Positions 7,812 to 19,280 of a DNA stretch of 64,000 nucleotides are shown here, piece after piece (positions within the stretch are counted from its first letter, which is position 1; each line of letters starts with the position of its first letter). Both the position numbers and the translations under genes were made by a program. The notes under the pieces were generated by a model, which ran no database searches, was not told the DNA's origin, and saw only the letters and a program-made list of their open reading frames with translations. The stretch covers positions 5,208,001 through 5,272,000 of the forward strand of contig NZ_AP025730.1 in NCBI RefSeq assembly GCF_023734135.1. Direction: 5' to 3'. The DNA is from Sphaerotilus microaerophilus (GTDB taxonomy: Bacteria > Pseudomonadota > Gammaproteobacteria > Burkholderiales > Burkholderiaceae_C).

Positions 7812-8774
7812 TCAGCCGATCCGTCCGAGCAGCAGGTACTCCATGAGTGCCTTCTGCACGTGCATCCTGTTTTCCGCCTCGTCCCAGACGACGCTCTGCG
7901 GGCCGTCGATCACCTCGGCGGTGACCTCCTCGCCGCGGTGCGCCGGCAGGCAGTGCATGAACAGGGCGTCCGGCTGGGCCACGGCCATCATCTCGGCATC
8001 GACGCACCAGTCGGCAAAGGCGGTGCGGCGCGCTTCGTTCTCGGCCTCGTAGCCCATGCTGGTCCACACGTCGGTGGTCACCAGGTGGGCACCGCGGCAG
8101 GCTTCCAGCGGGTCGGCGAAGACGCGGTAGCAGCCCGCGTCCTCGATGCCGGCCAGCTTCGGGTCGACCTCGTAGCCGCTGGGGGTGCTGACGTGCACCT
8201 TGAAACCCAGGATCTCGGCGGCCTGCAGCCAGGTGTTGGCCATGTTGTTGCCGTCGCCCACCCAGGCCACCACCTTGCCCTTGAGCACCGACAGGTCCAC
8301 GCCGTCCGGGCCGATCTGGCCGCGGTGTTCCAGGTAGGTGAACAGGTCCGCCAGGATCTGGCAGGGGTGGAACTCGTTGGTCAGGCCGTTGATCACCGGC
8401 ACGCGCGAGTGGGCCGCAAAGCGGCGCAGCTTGTCCTGCCCGAAGGTACGGATCATCACGATGTCGACCATGCGGCTGATGACGCGGGCGCTGTCCTCGA
8501 TCGGCTCGGCGCGGCCGAGCTGGCTGTCGCCGGTGGTCAGGTGCACCACCGAGCCGCCCATCTGGTACATGCCGGCCTCGAAGCTCACGCGGGTGCGCGT
8601 GCTGGCCTTCTCGAAGATCATCGCCAGCGTGCGGTCGGCCAGCGGCTGGTAGCGCTCGTAGTTCTTGAAGCGGGTCTTGATCAGCCTCGCCCGCTCGAAG
8701 AGGTAGGCGTACTCCTCGGCCCGGAAGTCCTTGAACTGCAGGTAGTGTTTCATCAGGCTCATCCCCGGTTTCAT
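7812..8774 (-). CDS. argF: Ornithine carbamoyltransferase
   Basis: A 320-aa enzyme making citrulline from ornithine and carbamoyl phosphate in arginine synthesis. Carbamoyl-phosphate motif STRTR (58-62), HPCQ (136-139) and the ornithine-site HCLPAHRG (about 274) are all present, and length matches the family. The ATG at 8774 overlaps the argD stop as ATGA, indicating translational coupling; internal ATGs at residues 5 and 8 are possible alternatives. It is the second gene of an argD-argF operon controlled by whatever governs the argD leader. Confidence 0.95.
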   Translation of the reverse strand: MKPGMSLMKHYLQFKDFRAEEYAYLFERARLIKTRFKNYERYQPLADRTLAMIFEKASTRTRVSFEAGMYQMGGSVVHLTTGDSQLGRAEPIEDSARVISRMVDIVMIRTFGQDKLRRFAAHSRVPVINGLTNEFHPCQILADLFTYLEHRGQIGPDGVDLSVLKGKVVAWVGDGNNMANTWLQAAEILGFKVHVSTPSGYEVDPKLAGIEDAGCYRVFADPLEACRGAHLVTTDVWTSMGYEAENEARRTAFADWCVDAEMMAVAQPDALFMHCLPAHRGEEVTAEVIDGPQSVVWDEAENRMHVQKALMEYLLLGRIG

Positions 8775-9997
8775 GCCGCCTTGCTCTCCGCACCGCCCTG
8801 CGAACCACCCAGGAAGCGCCGAATCAGCGGCACCAGGATCGCAACGATCTCATCGGCCTCGGCCTGCGTGAGGATCAGCGGCGGCACCAGGCGCACGACG
8901 CTGTCGGCGGTAACGCTCAGCAGCAGGCCGGCCTGCATCGCCAGCGTGAGGATCTCGCCGCAGGGACGATCGAGCTCGATGCCCAGCATCAGGCCCTCGC
9001 CGCGCACCTCGACCACGCCAGCCACGCCCTCCAGCTCACGCTGCAGCGCGCCCTTGAGGTGCGCACCGACGGTGGCGGCGTTCTGCAGCAGCCCCTCCTC
9101 CTCCATGATGCGCAGGGTCTCAACGCCCGCGCGCATGGACAGCGGGTTGCCGCCGAAGGTGGTGCCATGGTTGCCGGGGCCGAAGACGTTCGCGGCGCGG
9201 GGGCCGCAGACGATCGCACCGATCGGCACGCCCGAGCCCAGGCCTTTGGCCAGCGGCATCACGTCCGGCACGACACCGGCCCACTGGTGCGCAAACCACT
9301 TGCCGGTGCGGCCGATGCCGCACTGCACCTCGTCGAGCATCAGCAGCAGGTCGTGCTCGTCGCACAGCGCACGCACCTCACGCAGGTAGTCCCAGCGCAC
9401 CGCGTGGATGCCGCCTTCACCCTGGATGGTCTCCAGGAACACCGCCACCACGTTCGGCCGGCTCGCCACCATCTCGCGCAGCGCGGCGATGTCGTTCAGC
9501 GGCACGCGCGGGAAGCCTTCCACCAGCGGGCCAAAGCCAGCCTGCACCTTCGGATTGCCGGTGGCCGAGAGCGTGGCGATCGAGCGGCCATGGAAGGCCT
9601 TCTCGTAGACGATGATCTCTGGGCGCTCGACGCCCTTGTCATGGCCGAACTTGCGCGCCACCTTGATGGCGGCCTCGTTGGCCTCCAGCCCGGTGCTGCA
9701 GAAGAAGGCGTTGGTCAGCCCGGACAGTTCGGTCAGGCGGGCCGCCAGCATCTCCTGGCCGGGGATGTGATAGTAGTTGGAGCAGTGGATCAGCTGGCCG
9801 ACCTGCTCCTGCAGGGCCGCGACGAACTTCGGGTGGGCATGGCCCAGCGTGTTCACCGCGATGCCACCCAGCCCGTCCAGGTACTGTCGCCCCTCGGTGT
9901 CCCACACGCGGCAGCCTCGGCCATGCGACATCGCGATCGGCAGGCGACCGTAGGTCTTCATCACATGGGGTTGCTCGATGGGGGCGGGAGCGGTCAT
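8771..9997 (-). CDS. argD: Acetylornithine aminotransferase
   Basis: A 408-aa class III PLP aminotransferase that converts N-acetylglutamate semialdehyde to N-acetylornithine (and may serve succinyldiaminopimelate too). LDEVQCGIGRTGK and the Schiff-base lysine Lys251 in PLAKGLGSGVPIGA are present, with GNHGTTFGGNPL behind them. Start is the ATG at 9997, where MTAPAPIEQPHVMKTYGRLP gives the normal N-terminus. The frame is open further upstream to 10081, but only through the terminator hairpin described separately. The start ATG overlaps the stop of a 23-codon leader ORF as TGATG. argF follows with an ATGA overlap. Confidence 0.95.
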   Translation of the reverse strand: MTAPAPIEQPHVMKTYGRLPIAMSHGRGCRVWDTEGRQYLDGLGGIAVNTLGHAHPKFVAALQEQVGQLIHCSNYYHIPGQEMLAARLTELSGLTNAFFCSTGLEANEAAIKVARKFGHDKGVERPEIIVYEKAFHGRSIATLSATGNPKVQAGFGPLVEGFPRVPLNDIAALREMVASRPNVVAVFLETIQGEGGIHAVRWDYLREVRALCDEHDLLLMLDEVQCGIGRTGKWFAHQWAGVVPDVMPLAKGLGSGVPIGAIVCGPRAANVFGPGNHGTTFGGNPLSMRAGVETLRIMEEEGLLQNAATVGAHLKGALQRELEGVAGVVEVRGEGLMLGIELDRPCGEILTLAMQAGLLLSVTADSVVRLVPPLILTQAEADEIVAILVPLIRRFLGGSQGGAESKAA

Positions 9998-10068
9998 CAC
10001 AGGGGTCTCCGGCCAGGCGCCAGAAGGAAAAAAAACGCGCCCCGGCCTGGACGGGGCGCTCGTTGCAT
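9997..10068 (-). CDS. Candidate arginine-containing leader peptide of argD
   Basis: A 23-codon ORF (ATG at 10068-10066, TGA at 9999-9997) beginning MQRAPRPGR and ending APGRRPL. Five of 23 codons are Arg (CGA, CGT, CGG, CGG, AGA), including CGA and AGA, which are uncommon in this GC-rich DNA. Its stop codon shares a base with the argD ATG (TGATG). An intrinsic terminator lies entirely inside the ORF. This layout recalls amino-acid attenuation leaders, but no Shine-Dalgarno is obvious before the ATG and translation is unproven. Part of the Arg content could be a by-product of the GC-rich hairpin. Confidence 0.4.
   Translation of the reverse strand: MQRAPRPGRGAFFFLLAPGRRPL
10028..10059 (-). 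terminator. Intrinsic terminator inside the argD leader (attenuator candidate)
   Basis: On the minus strand, an 8-bp perfect G/C stem (CGGGGCGC at 10052-10059 pairing with GCGCCCCG at 10037-10044), a 7-base loop, and after one base a run of eight U residues (10035-10028). It stands 30 bp in front of the argD ATG, on the coding strand. No minus-strand gene that would need stopping lies just upstream: DUF3579 is on the other strand and tRNA-Arg has its own terminator. It therefore most likely acts on the argD transcript itself. Confidence 0.7.
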
Positions 10069-10073
10069 TGGAA

Positions 10074-10097
10074 CAGACCATTGTACGGATTGGTCTG
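10074..10097. promoter_or_regulatory. Inverted repeat over the putative argD promoter
   Basis: CAGACCA (10074-10080) and TGGTCTG (10091-10097) are perfect 7-bp arms around a 10-base spacer. A minus-strand TACAAT lies at 10084-10079 inside the repeat and could be the -10 box for argD; no good -35 was found. It could be a repressor operator (arginine regulator) or the first hairpin of the leader RNA. Confidence 0.4.
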
Positions 10098-10260
10098 ACA
10101 GCGCGGCGACAGCCTGGGGTGCCACACTGCGCGTCCCGGTGGACGCTTGGCGCCCTGGCAGCGGATCGGTATCCCGACGGGGCTCGTCGCCCGCCGCTCT
10201 ACCGCACAATACGGGTTTACGTGCAGATCCACCTGCGGCTGCACGACAAGGCAGCTGCAC

Positions 10261-10596
10261 GTGACCAAGCACCATCCTCCCCGCGAGATCATCATCCAGG
10301 GCATCACCCGGGACGGCCGCACCTTCCGCCCGAGCGACTGGGCCGAACGCCTGGCCGGGGCGATGTCGTCCTTCCGCCCCCGTGGCAGCAGTGCCGGCGG
10401 CATCGGCGCTGCGATCGGCTACTCGCCCTACTGCATCCCCAAGGTATTCGGCAACACCAAGTGCGTGGTCGTCAACGAAGCCCTGCGCGACCTGGAGCCG
10501 ATGGCCTGGGACTTCGTGATGAACTTCGCCCGCGACAACGACCTGCAGTTCGCCGAGGTCTGCCTGCTGCCCGACGCCGCTGCGCCGAAGCGCTGA
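10261..10596 (+). CDS. DUF3579 family protein
   Basis: A 111-aa cytoplasmic protein. Conserved DUF3579 blocks are readable: IIIQGITRDGRTFRPSDWAERLAG near the start, YSPYCIP in the middle and LEPMAWDFVMNFARDNDL near the end. The family is small, mostly betaproteobacterial and of unknown function; copies are commonly found beside argF/argD-type genes, as here. I use the GTG at 10261; upstream extension to 10147 is unlike the family. It is divergent from argD across a 263-bp gap that holds the argD leader. Confidence 0.85.
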   Translation: MTKHHPPREIIIQGITRDGRTFRPSDWAERLAGAMSSFRPRGSSAGGIGAAIGYSPYCIPKVFGNTKCVVVNEALRDLEPMAWDFVMNFARDNDLQFAEVCLLPDAAAPKR

Positions 10597-10723
10597 GGCC
10601 CAAACCGCTGGACCGCTGAACCGCGCACCCCCGCGTGGTGAACCGGACCCGAAGGCAGCACCCGGGCACACAGCAAGCCAGGACAAAGCGTTCGCACAGG
10701 GCCGACTGTCCATTCGGGCCTCA

Positions 10724-10765
10724 AAAGCACAAAAGGCCAGCACCTTGTGGATGCTGACCTTTTGA
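10724..10765 (-). terminator. Intrinsic terminator of the tRNA-Arg transcript
   Basis: On the minus strand just after the tRNA: AAAAGGTCAGCA pairs with TGCTGGCCTTTT (12 bp, one G-U pair), followed by a further T-rich stretch. Position is good to about one or two bases. Confidence 0.75.
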
Positions 10766-10771
10766 TTTATT

Positions 10772-10848
10772 TGGTGCGGCTGGCAGGATTCGAACCCACG
10801 ACCCCTTGGTTCGTAGCCAAGTACTCTATCCAACTGAGCTACAGCCGC
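10772..10848 (-). tRNA. tRNA-Arg (anticodon ACG)
   Basis: Reverse complement folds as a full cloverleaf: acceptor GCGGCTG/CAGCCGC, D-arm with GCTCAGTTGGATAGAGT, anticodon stem CTTGG/CCAAG with loop CTACGAA (anticodon ACG, reading CGU and, as inosine, CGC/CGA), T-arm GGTTCGAATCC, discriminator A and an encoded CCA (10774-10772). It lies 58 bp downstream of hemY on the same strand and ends in a strong terminator. Confidence 0.97.
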
Positions 10849-10906
10849 TTTGTTTCGCTGTGTTTTGCAGCGAGAAAGAGACTATATCACCCTATTCTTC
10901 GATGCG

Positions 10907-12154
10907 TCAAGCAATTCGAGCAGCAGAACTGTAACAACGCTGCGCTAGCTCGGTATTGCCCTCGGCCTCCGCGATGGCCGCGAGGCTGCGCCAGGCGTCC
11001 CGGCGCAGCCCGGGCTCGGCGCCCGGCAGGCTGGTGGCCGCGTCGAGCAGGCGGCGCGCGCGCCCCCAGAGCTGGCGCTCGGCCATCGCCCGGCCAGCCG
11101 CATAGGCCAGCTGGGGATCCTGCGGGAGCTTGGACACGGCCTCCTCCAGCAGCGGCAGCCAGTCCGCCGGCAGGCCGGGCAGCACGGCGACGAAGGCCTC
11201 CAGCACCGCCTGCCGCTCGCGCTCGCCCAGTTGGGTGAGCTGCTCCCAGTGGGGGCGCAGCCAGCCGCGGGCCTCGGCCGGCGCATCCAGTGCAGCCGCA
11301 CGCAGGGCGGCCCGCGCGGTGACGTAGGCATCGCGCCGGTCGGCCGCATCGAGCTGCAGCCAGACGCGGCGCAACTGGTCGGCATCGCGCGCCGTGTCGA
11401 GCGCCTCCACCGCCAGCGAGCGCAGCAGCCCCTGCGCGGCCGCCGGCGCGAAGCCCTGGTGCTTGGCCAGCAGGCGCGCCGTCTTGAGCGCCTCCAGCGG
11501 CTGGCGCGCCAGGCGGTGCGCCTGCAAGCGCACCCGAAGAGCCTGGGTGCGGCGGGCCACCCCGGCGGGCAGGCCCTGAAGCTGTTCGAGGGCGCGGTGG
11601 GCATCGCGATCGTCCACGGCCCACTCGGCCGCCATCAGGTGCGCAGCCTCGCCCACGGCCGATCCGCTCGCCTGGGCGGCGACCAGCGCCTGGGCCTCGG
11701 CGAGTTGCTCGTCGCGCCGGGCCCGGTCCTGCAGCCGGTGCAGGCTGCTGGCTGCCAGCAGGTGAGCCAGTGCGCCGAACTCGGCATCGCGGGCCAGTTC
11801 CGGCGTGACACTGCGGATCTCCAGCGCCCGCTGCGCGGCCTTGTTGGCTCGGCTGTATCGGCCGGCCAGTTGCAGCCCGAGCGCCTCGCGCAGCGCCGCC
11901 TGGGCAGCGCGCTCACGCTGCTGCCCGCGCCACTCGCGCGCCCGCGCCGGCAGGCCGATGAGCCGGCTGACCGCGGCCGTGATCGCATGCGCCGCCAGTC
12001 CGACCGCCAGCAGCAGCAGGACGAACAGGTTGAGCGACAGATCCAGCCGGTACGGCGGCCAGTAGACCGACACGACCCCGCTGTTGTTGCCGAGCGTGCC
12101 CGCAGCCAGCACGGCAACAACGAAGAGCAGCAGCAGCCAGACGACCCAACGCAT
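10907..12154 (-). CDS. hemY: HemY-like heme-biosynthesis-associated TPR membrane protein
   Basis: A 415-aa inner-membrane protein. Two transmembrane segments lie within residues 3-65 (WVVWLLLLFVVAVLAAGTLG and NLFVLLLLAVGLAAHAI) and the rest is helical, TPR-like repeats, as in proteobacterial HemY. This is not the Gram-positive protoporphyrinogen oxidase of the same name. In gammaproteobacteria the protein is tied to late heme steps but its biochemistry is unclear. It starts 13 bp after the hemX stop and is the last gene of hemC-hemD-hemX-hemY. Confidence 0.9.
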   Translation of the reverse strand: MRWVVWLLLLFVVAVLAAGTLGNNSGVVSVYWPPYRLDLSLNLFVLLLLAVGLAAHAITAAVSRLIGLPARAREWRGQQRERAAQAALREALGLQLAGRYSRANKAAQRALEIRSVTPELARDAEFGALAHLLAASSLHRLQDRARRDEQLAEAQALVAAQASGSAVGEAAHLMAAEWAVDDRDAHRALEQLQGLPAGVARRTQALRVRLQAHRLARQPLEALKTARLLAKHQGFAPAAAQGLLRSLAVEALDTARDADQLRRVWLQLDAADRRDAYVTARAALRAAALDAPAEARGWLRPHWEQLTQLGERERQAVLEAFVAVLPGLPADWLPLLEEAVSKLPQDPQLAYAAGRAMAERQLWGRARRLLDAATSLPGAEPGLRRDAWRSLAAIAEAEGNTELAQRCYSSAARIA

Positions 12155-12167
12155 CTCGCCCCCGTCC

Positions 12168-13430
12168 TCAGCGACCGACCACGGCGGCCGTGGTGGCCGC
12201 CAGGGTCTCGTCCGGCCGCGGCACCGACAGCTGGCGGCTCTGGCCCTGCACCTGGCGCAGCAGGTCCAGCAGCAACTGGGTCTTGCGCGCCGACCCTTCG
12301 AAATAGGCGCTCACGGCCCCCTGGGCCACCTGCAGGTCCGAGGCCGTGGCGTCGGCCTGGCGCGACAGCAGCGACAGCCGCGCGTTCAACAGGCGCAGCT
12401 TGAGGTTCTCCCGCAGGAAGAAGGCCTGCTCGGGTGCGAGCAGCATCGCCTCGGGCCGGTCGATGCGGGTCACGCGCACAAGGCCGCGCAGCTCCGCCCA
12501 GGCGGCCTGCAACGGCTGGCTCCAGTCATTGAGGCGACCGCCCCAAGCCGCCGACCAGTCGCCCGCCGACGCGGCCGCGCTGGCGCCGCCGGCCGGCTTG
12601 CGCGCCGCCACTGGGGGCGTGGACGCGCGCTGCGCCTGCGACAGCAGCGGCAGCTCATCGACCAGGCGCACCGCCTCGTCGAGCTTGATCAGCAGCGCGC
12701 CGACGTCAGGCACGCCGGCCGAGCGCACCCGGTCGAGGTCACGCACCACGGCGCGGCGCAGGCGCTCCAGGCGCGGCTGGTTGATGCGCGCCAGGCGCTC
12801 GTCGGCCGAGCGCAGCGCCGCCACCATCGGCTCGGCACTGCCGCTCAGGGCGCTCTGCTGCATCGCCACGCGGATGGCGGCGTCGATGTCGGCCACCACG
12901 TTCTCGTCGCGTGAACGCGACAGCGACTGGATCAGCTCTTCCAACTGGCTGCGCTGCAGCGTGACGTCGGCCAGCCGGGCCTCCAGCAGGGCGACCTTGG
13001 CCGCGGCGTCGCGCGCCAGCTCCTGCGCCTGCTTGGACTGCACCCTTGCGTCGGCCGCCTGCTCGGCACTGCCCTGCTGGCGGCGCACCAGTTCCAGCTC
13101 CAGGCTGCGCACCTGCTCGCGGCCGTCCCAGGCGGTCCAGGCGGCGAAGGCCGCCACGATGGCCACGCCGATCAGCGCCGGCGTCAGCCAGCCAGGCAGC
13201 ACCGCCGCGCTGGCCGGCACCGCGGGCACGCCCTGCGGCGGCTCCGGCGCGGGTGAAAGCGGCGGCGGGGACGGGGGAGGAGGCACGACAGCCGGCACCG
13301 GGGTCGGCGCAGCGGCAGTTGCCTCCACGGTAGGCGCTGCTGCGTCCGGCAGGGCCGGCGGCGGCACGGCCGGCAAGGCCGCTGGCGCTGCAGTGTCCGG
13401 GGATTCGGCGGGGGGAGTGGCGTTGTTCAC
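12168..13430 (-). CDS. hemX: HemX-like membrane protein (uroporphyrinogen-III C-methyltransferase-like name)
   Basis: A 420-aa protein. The N-terminal 75 residues are Pro/Ala-rich and low in complexity, followed by one membrane segment (LTPALIGVAIVAAFAAWTAW, about 82-101) and a long helical periplasmic domain starting with a probable coiled coil. This is the normal HemX plan. The family has been called uroporphyrinogen-III methyltransferase, but it lacks the SAM-enzyme fold and its function is not established. It lies between hemD (102-bp gap) and hemY. Confidence 0.88.
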   Translation of the reverse strand: MNNATPPAESPDTAAPAALPAVPPPALPDAAAPTVEATAAAPTPVPAVVPPPPSPPPLSPAPEPPQGVPAVPASAAVLPGWLTPALIGVAIVAAFAAWTAWDGREQVRSLELELVRRQQGSAEQAADARVQSKQAQELARDAAAKVALLEARLADVTLQRSQLEELIQSLSRSRDENVVADIDAAIRVAMQQSALSGSAEPMVAALRSADERLARINQPRLERLRRAVVRDLDRVRSAGVPDVGALLIKLDEAVRLVDELPLLSQAQRASTPPVAARKPAGGASAAASAGDWSAAWGGRLNDWSQPLQAAWAELRGLVRVTRIDRPEAMLLAPEQAFFLRENLKLRLLNARLSLLSRQADATASDLQVAQGAVSAYFEGSARKTQLLLDLLRQVQGQSRQLSVPRPDETLAATTAAVVGR

Positions 13431-13532
13431 GAATCTGGCGAGGCCTGCGAATCCGGCCCTTCAACCCATTGTATCGGCGCACCGTGACGCTCCGCACGGT
13501 GCAGCCCCGCCGCGCGGGGCGCGTCGGTCCAT

Positions 13533-14342
13533 TCAGGCCGCACGGCCGCCGAGAGCCTGCACGACCACCTCGGGATCGGGCAGCGCCTGCTGCACCCGGG
13601 CGAACCCGGCGGCCACCGCGCTCGCCGCAATGCGGGGGTGGGTGGCCAGCGCGGGCACCGCCAGCAGGGCGGGCGGCAGGCCCTCGCCCTGCGCCACCAG
13701 CCCATGCGCCGCCAGCAGTGCCGGCAGCTGGGCGATCGCCTCCGAGCTGCTGAACAGCCAGGCCCAGGCCGCCGGATCGGCCAGCGCGCACTGCAATCGC
13801 TCCACCTGCGCCGGTGTCCAGCGCGGCGGGCAGCGCCGGTAGGCGGCCAGTGGCTGCACCTGCGCGCCATGCTCGCGCAGGGTCTGGCTGAGCCAGTCGC
13901 GCCCCTCGGTGGCACGCACCACCAGGACACGCCGCCCCGCCCAGGCCTCCTGCTGCAGGCGGTGCTGCCAGAGCGTCTCGGCATCGAACTGCGCCGCATC
14001 GGAACGCGGCGCGGCGATGGCTGCGTCGGGCACGCCCGCGGCGCGCAGGGCGGCCACCGTGCCCGGGCCGGTTGCGCCGGCCAGCAGGCCATCGGGCCAG
14101 ATCCAGCCCGTCGGCCGGCCGGCCATGAAGCTCGCCACGGCGTTCGGGCTGACGAACATCACCAGCCGCGTGGCAGGCAGCGCCGCCCAGGCGGCCTGCA
14201 GGGCCGGATCGTCAACCGGCACCGGCTCGATCGCCAGCAGCGGCAAAGCCGCCGCCGGTTGCCCGAGCGCCTCCAGCCGCGTGACCCACTCGTCGGCCTG
14301 CGGCTGCGGGCGGGTCACGAAGACGCAGGGCCGAACGGTCAT
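13533..14342 (-). CDS. hemD: Uroporphyrinogen-III synthase
   Basis: A 269-aa enzyme that closes and inverts ring D of hydroxymethylbilane to make uroporphyrinogen III. The N-terminal VFVTRPQPQADEWVTRLEALG, the FVSPNAVASF stretch and the LFSSSEAI loop near residue 185 are typical of the otherwise divergent HemD family. Start is the ATG at 14342, which lies 19 bp after the hemC stop; the longer frame overlaps hemC. The gap to hemX is the largest in the operon (102 bp) but shows no clear terminator. Confidence 0.9.
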   Translation of the reverse strand: MTVRPCVFVTRPQPQADEWVTRLEALGQPAAALPLLAIEPVPVDDPALQAAWAALPATRLVMFVSPNAVASFMAGRPTGWIWPDGLLAGATGPGTVAALRAAGVPDAAIAAPRSDAAQFDAETLWQHRLQQEAWAGRRVLVVRATEGRDWLSQTLREHGAQVQPLAAYRRCPPRWTPAQVERLQCALADPAAWAWLFSSSEAIAQLPALLAAHGLVAQGEGLPPALLAVPALATHPRIAASAVAAGFARVQQALPDPEVVVQALGGRAA

Positions 14343-14361
14343 GCGAGCAAGGTCAGGTGGC

Positions 14362-15321
14362 TCAGGTAGCGGCCGGCAAGGCGTCCAGCAGCGCCTGGCC
14401 ACCGCTGGCCAGCAGCGACTCGGCCACCGCCACGCCCAGCGCATCGGCGCCGGCGGTGTCGGTCACGGCCGCGCTGCGGCTGAGCACGACCAGCGCGCGC
14501 TCGGCATCGGCCGGGTGGCCCAGGCGGGCCTCGATGTGCAGCTGGTCGCCGCGATCACCACGCCATTGCGCAAAGGCCGCCAGCGGCATGCTGCAGCTGC
14601 CGCCCAGGCGGCGCGACACTGCCCGCTCGGCGTGCACGGCGAGCCAGGTCGGTGCATCGGTCAGCGTGGCCAGCGCCTCGCGCAGCGCGGTCTGGTCGGC
14701 GCGCACCTCGATGCCCAGCGCGCCCTGCCCGGCCGCGGGCAGCATGGTCTGCGGATCGATGACCGAGCGGATGCGCTCGGCCAAGCCCAGGCGCTTCAGG
14801 CCGGCCGCGGCCAGCACGATGCCGTCGTACTGGCCTTCGTCGAGCTTGCGCAGCCGGGTGTCGAGGTTGCCTCGCAGCGGCTGCACATCCAGGTCCGGAC
14901 GGCGCGCCTTGATCTGCACCACGCGGCGCAGGCTGGAGGTGCCCACGCGGGCGCCCTGCGGCAACTCGTCGACGCTGGCGTAGCGCGGCGACACCCAGGC
15001 GTCGCGCGGGTCCTCGCGCTCCAGCACCGCGGCCAGCACGAAGCCCTCGGGCAGCTCCATCGGCACGTCCTTGAGCGAGTGCACCGCGAGGTGGGCACGC
15101 CCCTCCTCCAGCGCCACTTCCAGCTCCTTGACGAACAGGCCCTTGCCGCCGACCTTGGACAGGGCACGGTCGAGGATCTGGTCGCCGCGCGTGGTCATGC
15201 CGAGCAGCTCGACGTTCCAGCCAAAGCGCTGGCCCAGCAGGGCGCGGACATGTTCGGCCTGCCAGAGGGCAAGGCGGCTTTCGCGGGTGGCGATGACGAC
15301 GGTCGAAGGCAACGTGCTCAT
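14362..15321 (-). CDS. hemC: Porphobilinogen deaminase (hydroxymethylbilane synthase)
   Basis: A 319-aa enzyme that polymerises four porphobilinogens on a dipyrromethane cofactor. Readable blocks are [64 protein letters not shown] and a cofactor-binding Cys in [15 protein letters not shown]. Start taken at the ATG at 15321 ([15 protein letters not shown]); the upstream extension is unlike the family. First gene of hemCDXY, divergent from ppc. Confidence 0.95.
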   Translation of the reverse strand: MSTLPSTVVIATRESRLALWQAEHVRALLGQRFGWNVELLGMTTRGDQILDRALSKVGGKGLFVKELEVALEEGRAHLAVHSLKDVPMELPEGFVLAAVLEREDPRDAWVSPRYASVDELPQGARVGTSSLRRVVQIKARRPDLDVQPLRGNLDTRLRKLDEGQYDGIVLAAAGLKRLGLAERIRSVIDPQTMLPAAGQGALGIEVRADQTALREALATLTDAPTWLAVHAERAVSRRLGGSCSMPLAAFAQWRGDRGDQLHIEARLGHPADAERALVVLSRSAAVTDTAGADALGVAVAESLLASGGQALLDALPAAT

Positions 15322-15434
15322 GCCGGGATTGTCCCTCAGGGTCGGACCGCCACCACCGGCATGAACCATGCTCTTGTGCTGGCCGGCCATGCCATCGCCA
15401 CAGCCATGCCGATCGATACGGTTCATATGTCTAT

Positions 15435-15452
15435 ACGGCATGACCATGCCGT
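15435..15452. promoter_or_regulatory. 18-bp palindrome between hemC and ppc
   Basis: ACGGCATG-AC-CATGCCGT: perfect 8-bp arms around two bases. It lies 64 bp before the ppc start and 114 bp before the hemC start, so it is well placed to be an operator for either divergent gene. The bound protein is unknown. Confidence 0.5.
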
Positions 15453-15515
15453 GACCTGCTACCATTCCGTAACTGGATTACGTCCAATCCCTTCCTGAGC
15501 CCTCCCGAGGTTTCA

Positions 15516-18473
<2,958 letters not shown>

Positions 18474-18585
18474 AATATTCAGAATAGGTCGCCACACAAC
18501 TGAGCGGAATATTCACATCTCGACTCACGGATAGCTGTGGCGTTCCGCATGACCCAATGCGTCATTCGCCCACTCCCAAAACCGT

Positions 18586-19248
18586 TCAAACATTGGAGGC
18601 CATGCCAGAGAACGTCGCGGCAATCCGCTTTGCCAGCAACTCTGCCACTCCTTGTTCGATGGCCTCGACCAATGGAACGTCCCGTGCACCATACCGGATC
18701 ATCACGGCAAAGCTGCGCTTGTTGAGATGAGCGGCGAAAGCACGCCCAGCATCAGCGCCAGCCTGACTAGCTGCTTCATTCGCAGCCATACCGATTCCGG
18801 TGGCGACACCCGAAAGACTCGGCTGTGCGATGACAGCAGTGGACGTGTACGTCATATGCGTATGGTCAGGGCGCGGGTCTCTGACGAAGATTTCATGAAT
18901 ATCTGCACGAGAAAAATCCTGACCATTGACTTGAATGCCAGTGGCTGACACCAGGATTCGAGACGTCCGAGTAAATTCAGCCATCGCTTCGCCGCCACGC
19001 TTTCGCATCCACCAGTAGCCTCCAATCCATACAGCGAAAAACAGGAAAAACAAAAATGCACCGCTACCACCGATCACCCATCCGAATGAAAATATTACAA
19101 GCAACGAACCCCAAAAACCCATCCAAGCCCTAAACACTGCAACACCTGCACGAGTCTTGAAATCGAACGACGGGGGAGTGATCGTGAACTCCATACCATC
19201 GGGCACAGACCGCTCGAAAAATCCATCATCCGCAACTACTTTTCCCAT
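18586..19248 (-). CDS. Hypothetical two-TM membrane protein, AT-richer than neighbours
   Basis: A 220-aa protein of unknown function. Two hydrophobic segments (about 42-61 and 63-83; GFWGSLLVIFSFGWVIGGS and AFLFFLFFAVWIGGYWWM) form a hairpin, flanked by a short N-terminal soluble part and a C-terminal domain ending in a helical ARDVPLVEAIEQGVAELLAKRI region. The layout resembles small bacterial PH-like membrane proteins but no family is claimed. GAGGG upstream of the ATG at 19248 supports that start over 19296. Third-position GC is visibly lower than in ppc and the following genes, suggesting acquired DNA. Confidence 0.6.
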   Translation of the reverse strand: MGKVVADDGFFERSVPDGMEFTITPPSFDFKTRAGVAVFRAWMGFWGSLLVIFSFGWVIGGSGAFLFFLFFAVWIGGYWWMRKRGGEAMAEFTRTSRILVSATGIQVNGQDFSRADIHEIFVRDPRPDHTHMTYTSTAVIAQPSLSGVATGIGMAANEAASQAGADAGRAFAAHLNKRSFAVMIRYGARDVPLVEAIEQGVAELLAKRIAATFSGMASNV

Positions 19249-19280
19249 GATCTTGAACCCTCGGCAAAAGAAAGCGTTAT

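Noticed and set aside
7860..9389. 509-aa plus-strand ORF opposite argF-argD
   Set aside because: Antisense to two conserved arginine genes.
9997..10081. Longer argD start at 10081
   Set aside because: It would translate through the terminator hairpin and adds residues absent from ArgD; the ATG at 9997 gives the normal N-terminus.
10147..10260. N-terminal extension of the DUF3579 gene
   Set aside because: The added residues look like noise and overlap the argD upstream region; the GTG at 10261 fits the family length.
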